Source: CAZRRV01 sp045660865 (GTDB lineage: Bacteria > Bacillota > Clostridia > Oscillospirales > Acutalibacteraceae). Taken from it: DNA of 64,000 bases. Shown here in pieces: positions 58,945 through 64,000 of the stretch. The position numbers were made by a program, and so were the translations under genes. The notes beneath the pieces were generated by a model, which saw nothing but the letters and a program-made list of their open reading frames with translations, was not told the origin of the DNA and ran no database searches. How positions within the stretch are numbered: the first letter of the stretch is position 1; every line of letters starts with the position of its first letter. The stretch covers positions 62,001 through 126,000 of the forward strand of contig JAZREP010000014.1 of NCBI GenBank assembly GCA_045660865.1, read 5' to 3'.

Positions 58945-59873
58945 TGGAATTTCAACATATTTCTGTATTGCTTAATGAATGTATCGAAGGGTTGAATATA
59001 AAGCCTGACGGTATTTATCTGGACGGAACTGCCGGTGGCGGTGGTCATTCTAAGGAAATAGCAAAGAACTTAAAAAAAGGAAAGTTAATTGCTGTTGACC
59101 AAGATCCCGATGCCATAGAGGTTATTACAACTCGTCTTAAAGGTTTACCGGTTGTGACGGTGCAGGATAATTTTGTAAACATAAAATCGATTCTGCAAAA
59201 ACAACAAATCGAAAAGATTGACGGTGTTTTGTTAGATTTGGGAGTTTCCTCGCATCAGTTGGATGTTGCCGAACGCGGATTTTCTTTTCATTCAGATGCA
59301 CCCTTAGATATGCGTATGAGTCAAAGCGGTTTCTCTGCAGCCGATTTAGTAAACGAATATTCCTCAGAGGAAATTGCTAAAATTCTTTGGTTGTATGGTG
59401 AAGAAAAGTTTTCGCGCAGAATTGCCGATGCAATTGTTAGAAATAGGGCAACAAAACCAATAGAAACAACCGCCGAACTCGCAGAAATAATTAAAGAGAG
59501 TGTACCTGCCGCAGCACGCAGGGGAGGGCACCCCGCAAGAAAGAGCTTTCAAGCTATTAGAATTGCGGTAAACGGTGAACTTGATATTTTGCAACCGGCG
59601 CTTAGCAGTGCATTTGATTCTTTAAATGTTGGTGGCAGGCTTGCGGTTATAACCTTCCATTCGTTAGAAGATAGAATTGTAAAGCAAACCTTTGCTGAGT
59701 TTTGCAAAGGATGCATATGCCCTCCAGACTTTCCCGTATGTAAATGCGGAAGAACACCTAAGGGCAAACTAGTGAATTCAAAACCGATTATTCCGTCTGA
59801 GGCTGAGCTTGAAGCAAATCAGCGTAGCCGCAGCGCAAAACTAAGGATAATAGAAAAAATAAAGGAGACCTAA
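58944..59873 (+). CDS. rsmH: 16S rRNA m4C1402 methyltransferase
   Basis: SAM-dependent methyltransferase acting on 16S rRNA, formerly mraW. The 309-residue protein has DGTAGGGGHSKEIAK (SAM motif I), VLLDLGVSSHQLD, RGFSFHSDAPLDMRM and the late VITFHSLEDRIVK. It starts on the last base of mraZ (TAATG). The next gene begins 2 nt after its stop. Confidence 0.97.
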   Translation: MEFQHISVLLNECIEGLNIKPDGIYLDGTAGGGGHSKEIAKNLKKGKLIAVDQDPDAIEVITTRLKGLPVVTVQDNFVNIKSILQKQQIEKIDGVLLDLGVSSHQLDVAERGFSFHSDAPLDMRMSQSGFSAADLVNEYSSEEIAKILWLYGEEKFSRRIADAIVRNRATKPIETTAELAEIIKESVPAAARRGGHPARKSFQAIRIAVNGELDILQPALSSAFDSLNVGGRLAVITFHSLEDRIVKQTFAEFCKGCICPPDFPVCKCGRTPKGKLVNSKPIIPSEAELEANQRSRSAKLRIIEKIKET

Positions 59874-59875
59874 AG

Positions 59876-60286
59876 ATGGATAATTCCAGATACTACACAA
59901 GCGTAGCAGCTTACGATTACAGTTTGTTTACTGCCAGGGAATCCACAGCTAAGACTTTGCCTAAACGGCAACCGGTTATTAAAATGCCTGCAAAGAAAAA
60001 GGCGCTTAGCAATTCTGTGTCTGGAATCTTTTCTATAATTATGGTTGCAGTTTTTATGCTTTCAATGATTTGCGTTGAAATATATTTAAGAGCTGAAATA
60101 ACCAGTGTCCGTGCACAGACAGCAGTTGTGCAAAACGAAATCAAAGAATTAGACAGTAGGCAAACAGCCTTACAGATTGAACTTGAACAAAAAATATCCT
60201 ATACTAATTTACAAGAGCAGGCCAGGGCATTGGGTATGCAAAAACCTCGCCGTGACCAGATAGTTTATCTGGAGGCAGAGGAGTAA
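59876..60286 (+). CDS. ftsL: FtsL-like septum protein
   Basis: Bitopic division protein linking FtsB-type partners and the septal PBP. The 136 residues have a basic, Lys-rich cytoplasmic part (TLPKRQPVIKMPAKKK), one membrane helix at about 50-70 (GIFSIIMVAVFMLSMIC), and a leucine/Gln-rich coiled coil outside. Identification rests on this shape and on the position between rsmH and spoVD, as sequence conservation is low in this family. GGAGA precedes the ATG. Confidence 0.83.
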   Translation: MDNSRYYTSVAAYDYSLFTARESTAKTLPKRQPVIKMPAKKKALSNSVSGIFSIIMVAVFMLSMICVEIYLRAEITSVRAQTAVVQNEIKELDSRQTALQIELEQKISYTNLQEQARALGMQKPRRDQIVYLEAEE

Positions 60287-60323
60287 TAATTATTGCCATT
60301 TTTTAATATCATAAAGAGATAAC

Positions 60324-60360
60324 AATACGAGAGTTGAAATAAGATTTTAACTCTCGTATT
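60324..60360. repeat. 17-bp hairpin between ftsL and spoVD
   Basis: Left arm 60324-60340 and right arm 60344-60360 are complementary except for one G-T (wobble) pair, with an AAG loop: AATACGAGAGTT...AACTCTCGTATT. No T-run follows (aacataaaat), so it is not a standard terminator. It may be an RNA processing or regulatory stem, or a short inverted element. The other bases from 60287 to 60383 show nothing else notable. Confidence 0.8.
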
Positions 60361-60392
60361 AACATAAAATAGGTTTAAAGGCGGTGAAAATT

Positions 60393-62639
60393 TTGGCAAA
60401 AGGGTTAACTAAAAGCATGTTTTATAGAATGCTTGGAATTATGATATGCTTGTGCATAATACTTGGCGGCGTTTCTGCTGTAAGTTTGGCATACACTATG
60501 ATTGTTAAAAGTGATTTTTATCAGAAAAAAGCTGCTGAACAGCAATTGTATGATACCGAAATAACTGCAGCCAGAGGAAATATATACGATAAAAATATGA
60601 AACTATTGGCTACAAGTGCAACCGTCTGGACCCTTTATGCAATGCCTAACAGTTTTACAAACTCTAAATTAAGTGCAGAAAAACTGCAAATAATAAAAGA
60701 GGAAATCAGCCAAAATATCGCCCGCATACTTTCGATGGAAAGCGAAGAAATTAAAGAAAAGCTTGATAAAAAGGTAAGCTATGTAATTATCAAGAAAAAA
60801 ATCGAACAGGATAAGGCGGACCAAATCCGCAAATTCATTTCAAAAAGTGAAAATGGTCTTGCAAGATATATCGGACTTGATGAGAGCACAAAACGTTTCT
60901 ATACAGATAACAACTTAGCATCTGTTGTTTTGGGCTTTGTAGGTGATGATAACCAAGGCCTTGGCGGTATAGAACTGCAATATGATAATGAACTTACAGG
61001 TATACCGGGACGTGTTGTAGCGGCTAAGCAAGCAAATGGTACTGATATGCCGTTTAGTTATGAAAGTGTTATTGAGGCAGTACCGGGCAATTCTTTGGTA
61101 CTGACAATAGATTCCTATATTCAAAGTGTTACTGAAAAATATTTGAATCAAGCAATTGTGGATAACAATGTTACAGAGCGTGCGGCAGCAATCTGTATGA
61201 ATGTAAACACAGGCGCAATTTTAGCAATGGCTGTAAAGGGTGATTTTAATTTAAACGACCCCTTTGCTATTAGCGAGAGCGACCAGGCAATTGTAGATGC
61301 ACTTGAAGGTGATGAGCGCAGTAAAAAGCTTTCTGAACTGCGTAACAGACAGTGGAGAAACAAAGCAGTATCAGACGTTTATGACCCAGGCTCAGTTTTC
61401 AAGGTTGTAACGGCATCCGCCGCAATTGAAGAAAATGTTACCGACCATGGCAAATCATATTATTGTCCAGGTCATATTGTTGTTGGCGGTAACAGATACC
61501 ATTGTCACAAAACAACAGGCCACGGAACCCAAAATTTGACCCAAGCGTTGCAAAATTCCTGTAACCCTGTGTTTATTACTTTCGGTCAGTTGATGGGTGC
61601 GCAAACCTTCTCTAAATATTTTGAGGCGTTCGGCCTTACAGAAAAAACGGGAATAGATTTGCCGGGTGAGTCCACACCTATTTATCATAAGGTGGAAAAT
61701 ATGGGACTTACTGAATTAGCATCTTCCTCCTTTGGTCAAACTTTTAATATTACACCTATTCAATTGGTTACTGCAGTTTCTGCTGTTGTAAACGGCGGTA
61801 AACTCGTTAAACCGTATTTGGTAAGTGAAATATTAGACCAAGACCAAAAAACAGTGAAGAAAATAGACCCGACTATTAAACGTCAGGTCATATCAGAAGA
61901 AACCTCCGCTGAAATGCGTAATCTTATGGAAAAGGTAGTAGATGGCGGCGGCGGTAAAAACGCATATCTTGCAGGCTATAGAATTGGCGGCAAGACAGGT
62001 ACCTCTCAAAAGGTTGCCAAAATGAACGAAACAGGTGAGAGTCGTTTGTACATCGCTTCGTTCTGCGGTGTAGCACCTATTGATGACCCCGAAATCGCTA
62101 TCTTGTTAATGTTTGATGAGCCTCACGGAAGCGCATATTACGGTAGCTCGGTGGCTGCACCGGCTTGCGCTCATATAATGGCTGAGGTTTTACCTTATAT
62201 GGGTTATGAACCAGCTTATGACAGTGACGACCTTCAAAGTATGGCGGTTTCTGTACCTGATGTGGTTGGCAGTTCTTTGACAGAAGCCAAGCAGAAGATG
62301 TCATCAAAGGGACTTAAATATAAAATTGTAGGCAATGGAGATAAGGTTGAAAGACAAAGCCCTGTTGCTTCACAAAGCATTTATAAATCCGGTGTTGTAG
62401 TTTTATACACCGAGGCTGAGGTTGAATTTAAGATGGCAACAGTTCCTAACTTTGAGGGAATGACCATTTCGCAAGCAAATGATGCGGCAGCATCAGCCGG
62501 AATAAATGTGTCCTTTATGGGCACAGGACTTGGTGGCTCAACAGTTCGTGCTTATAAACAGAGTGTTGAGGTTGGCAAGTCGGTCGAAAGTGGAAGTGTT
62601 ATTACGGTTTATTTCCGTAGTAATGAGAGTACAGACTAG
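60393..62639 (+). CDS. spoVD: Penicillin-binding protein, SpoVD/PBP2x type with two PASTA domains
   Basis: Class B transpeptidase cross-linking peptidoglycan, about 748 residues. It has an N-terminal membrane helix, a dimerisation domain (ITAARGNIYDKNMKLLATSA), SxxK as DPGSVFKVVTA, SCN in NSCNPVF and KTGT as GGKTGTSQK. After about residue 620 come two PASTA repeats, VPDVVGSSLTEAKQK and VPNFEGMTISQANDAA. Start: TTG 60393, 8 nt from GGCGG; GTG 60384 is an alternative inside the Shine-Dalgarno. SpoVD is sporulation-specific and PBP2x/PBP2B vegetative; the sequence alone does not decide which role. Confidence 0.92.
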   Translation: MAKGLTKSMFYRMLGIMICLCIILGGVSAVSLAYTMIVKSDFYQKKAAEQQLYDTEITAARGNIYDKNMKLLATSATVWTLYAMPNSFTNSKLSAEKLQIIKEEISQNIARILSMESEEIKEKLDKKVSYVIIKKKIEQDKADQIRKFISKSENGLARYIGLDESTKRFYTDNNLASVVLGFVGDDNQGLGGIELQYDNELTGIPGRVVAAKQANGTDMPFSYESVIEAVPGNSLVLTIDSYIQSVTEKYLNQAIVDNNVTERAAAICMNVNTGAILAMAVKGDFNLNDPFAISESDQAIVDALEGDERSKKLSELRNRQWRNKAVSDVYDPGSVFKVVTASAAIEENVTDHGKSYYCPGHIVVGGNRYHCHKTTGHGTQNLTQALQNSCNPVFITFGQLMGAQTFSKYFEAFGLTEKTGIDLPGESTPIYHKVENMGLTELASSSFGQTFNITPIQLVTAVSAVVNGGKLVKPYLVSEILDQDQKTVKKIDPTIKRQVISEETSAEMRNLMEKVVDGGGGKNAYLAGYRIGGKTGTSQKVAKMNETGESRLYIASFCGVAPIDDPEIAILLMFDEPHGSAYYGSSVAAPACAHIMAEVLPYMGYEPAYDSDDLQSMAVSVPDVVGSSLTEAKQKMSSKGLKYKIVGNGDKVERQSPVASQSIYKSGVVVLYTEAEVEFKMATVPNFEGMTISQANDAAASAGINVSFMGTGLGGSTVRAYKQSVEVGKSVESGSVITVYFRSNESTD

Positions 62640-62649
62640 GAGAAATAGA

Positions 62650-64000
62650 ATGAAACTAGGGGAATTGCTGAAAACAACAGAGTATGCTGAACTTGAAATC
62701 CGTGGCATTACCGATGATTCACGTGCGGTAGAGCCTGGATATGCTTTCGTGTGCATTGATGGTGCATCTATTGATGGTCACCAATTTGCAGCGCAGGCTG
62801 TTGAAAAAGGCGCATCGGTTGTTATTTGCCAGCGTGATTTAGGGTTAAAAACACAAATAGTTCTACCCGACACTCGTGCAGTATATGCCGAAATGTGTGC
62901 AAAATGGTTCGGTAATCCAACAAAGCGCTTAAAAGTTGTTGGTGTTACTGGAACTAACGGTAAAACCTCGGTTTCTTATATGCTTAAAGCAATTCTTGAA
63001 ACAGCAGGCTATAAGGTAGGACTCATAGGAACTATCCAAAATATGATTGATAACAAGGTGTTGCCGGCTAAAAACACAACACCTGGTCCTTATCAGCTCA
63101 ATGAACTTTTTGCTAATATGCTTAAAGAGGGTTGTGAATATGCCGTTATGGAGGTTTCCTCTCACGCGCTTGACCAAAAAAGGGTACACGACGTGCAGTT
63201 TGAAGCGGCAATGTTCACCAATCTAACCCAAGACCATTTAGATTACCATATAACAATGGAAAATTATATGCTGGCTAAAAAGCGTTTGTTCTCTATGGCT
63301 AAGCTGGCTGTAATCAATCACGATGACCCTTGGAAATATAAGCTTATTGACGGTATAACTTGCCCTATAAAAACCTATTCTGCCGAAGCAGACGATGCAG
63401 GTTATTCAGCAAAAAATATCATATATTCACCAACAGGTGTTGAATTTGAATTTGTAGGCTATTCGGTTATTGGACGCATGAAATTGCATACCGGCGGACG
63501 CTTTACGGTATATAACGCAATGTGTGCTGCGACTTGTGCTGTTGAACTCGGTATTCCTGTGCAAACAGTCAGCCGTGCATTAGATGAATTAAGCGGAGTA
63601 AAGGGCAGGGCAGAGGTTGTGCCCACAGGCCGTGATTTTACGGTTATCATCGATTATGCACATACACCCGATGGATTGGAAAATGTGCTTTCAACCTTTA
63701 AAGAGTGTGAAAAAAACCGTTTGATAGCCTTGTTTGGCTGTGGCGGTGACCGTGACAGAACAAAACGCCCGCTAATGGCAGAGGTTTGTGCCAGACTTGC
63801 GGATTTTGTTATTGTTACCAGTGATAATCCTCGTACTGAGGACCCTGAAAAAATCATTGAGGACGTTTTGGAAGGCTTAAAAGATACAAAAACAAAGTAT
63901 GTGACTATTCCTAACCGTGTTGAAGCAATTAACTATGCAATTGAAAATGCCCGTAAAGGTGATATAATAGTACTTGCAGGTAAGGGACACGAAACTTATC
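62650..64000 (+). CDS. murE: UDP-N-acetylmuramoyl-tripeptide synthetase, partial
   Basis: Adds the third amino acid of the peptidoglycan stem peptide. It begins at ATG 62650, behind AGGAGA, and stays open to the window edge at residue 450, so the end is missing. Motifs: Mur ligase ATP site GVTGTNGKTSVSYM, NTTPGPYQLNE, MEVSSHALDQKRV, TNLTQDHLDYH and IIDYAHTPDGLENVL. The amino-acid selectivity motif reads SDNPRTEDPEKI, the DNPR of meso-diaminopimelate enzymes. The last residues seen are VLAGKGHETY. Confidence 0.96.
   Translation, partial: MKLGELLKTTEYAELEIRGITDDSRAVEPGYAFVCIDGASIDGHQFAAQAVEKGASVVICQRDLGLKTQIVLPDTRAVYAEMCAKWFGNPTKRLKVVGVTGTNGKTSVSYMLKAILETAGYKVGLIGTIQNMIDNKVLPAKNTTPGPYQLNELFANMLKEGCEYAVMEVSSHALDQKRVHDVQFEAAMFTNLTQDHLDYHITMENYMLAKKRLFSMAKLAVINHDDPWKYKLIDGITCPIKTYSAEADDAGYSAKNIIYSPTGVEFEFVGYSVIGRMKLHTGGRFTVYNAMCAATCAVELGIPVQTVSRALDELSGVKGRAEVVPTGRDFTVIIDYAHTPDGLENVLSTFKECEKNRLIALFGCGGDRDRTKRPLMAEVCARLADFVIVTSDNPRTEDPEKIIEDVLEGLKDTKTKYVTIPNRVEAINYAIENARKGDIIVLAGKGHETY

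Noticed and set aside
1..64000. Transposases, integrases, CRISPR arrays, tRNA or rRNA genes, toxin-antitoxin or restriction genes
   Set aside because: None seen on either strand; gene order and base use look uniform, so there is no clear accessory island.

Overview
The window is a gene-dense, low-GC stretch of a bacterial chromosome with no mobile elements, CRISPR array, rRNA or tRNA genes that I can see. The content points to an anaerobic member of the Clostridia (Firmicutes), probably near Ruminococcaceae/Oscillospiraceae. Pointers are Gram-positive Shine-Dalgarno sites with GTG and TTG starts, a T-box leader before hisS-aspS, the tepA-ylzJ-spoIIIE order known from Bacillus, an IspH-ribosomal S1 fusion typical of Clostridia, Na+-pumping decarboxylase subunits with acetate kinase, a Firmicutes-type LexA box, and a SpoVD/PBP-type gene in the dcw cluster. 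MurE carries a DNPR motif, which predicts meso-diaminopimelate peptidoglycan.

Layout. 1-3150: ackA, then Na+-pump decarboxylase gamma and beta subunits without an alpha subunit. 3199-7330: a compact set of overlapping genes, UbiD, UbiA, UbiX, an ABC-type binding lipoprotein and an ABC permease, which looks like quinone-precursor processing with possible uptake. 7311-9659 (minus): a P-type ATPase that has lost several catalytic motifs. 9807-19706: prmA, prfB, alaS, a HIT protein, a phosphoribosyltransferase, comEC, holA, RNase M5 and ruvX. 19721-23383: yaiI, an RluD-type synthase, radC and pncB. 23578-28614: a lipoprotein, a MinD-like ATPase, mgsA, and the T-box controlled hisS-aspS. 28762-34403: tepA, ylzJ, spoIIIE, ygiQ and two small DUF proteins. 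34504-43487: an RNA methyltransferase-ASCH fusion, nadE, argH, pyk, a helix-turn-helix/GlmM fusion and nagB. 43521-45434 (minus): hslO, a methyltransferase and yerC. 45613-55022: uvrA, DUF5685, a Cys-rich J-protein, a membrane protein, a flavoprotein, cmk, plsC and ispH-rpsA. 55060-58335: dinB under an SOS box, a cation/proton antiporter and nth. 58519-64000: the start of the dcw cluster (mraZ, rsmH, ftsL, spoVD/pbp, murE, which runs off the window).

Most of the window is housekeeping. The parts most worth following are the XRE-type DNA-binding domain fused to an intact phosphoglucosamine mutase beside nagB, the motif-deficient P-type ATPase, and the UbiD/UbiA/UbiX plus transporter set. Next come the GACAC sequence in the T-box specifier loop (readable as Asp or His codon), the RNA methyltransferase-ASCH fusion, an inverted repeat over the pncB promoter, and a 17-bp hairpin between ftsL and spoVD. 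No defence or secretion system was found.
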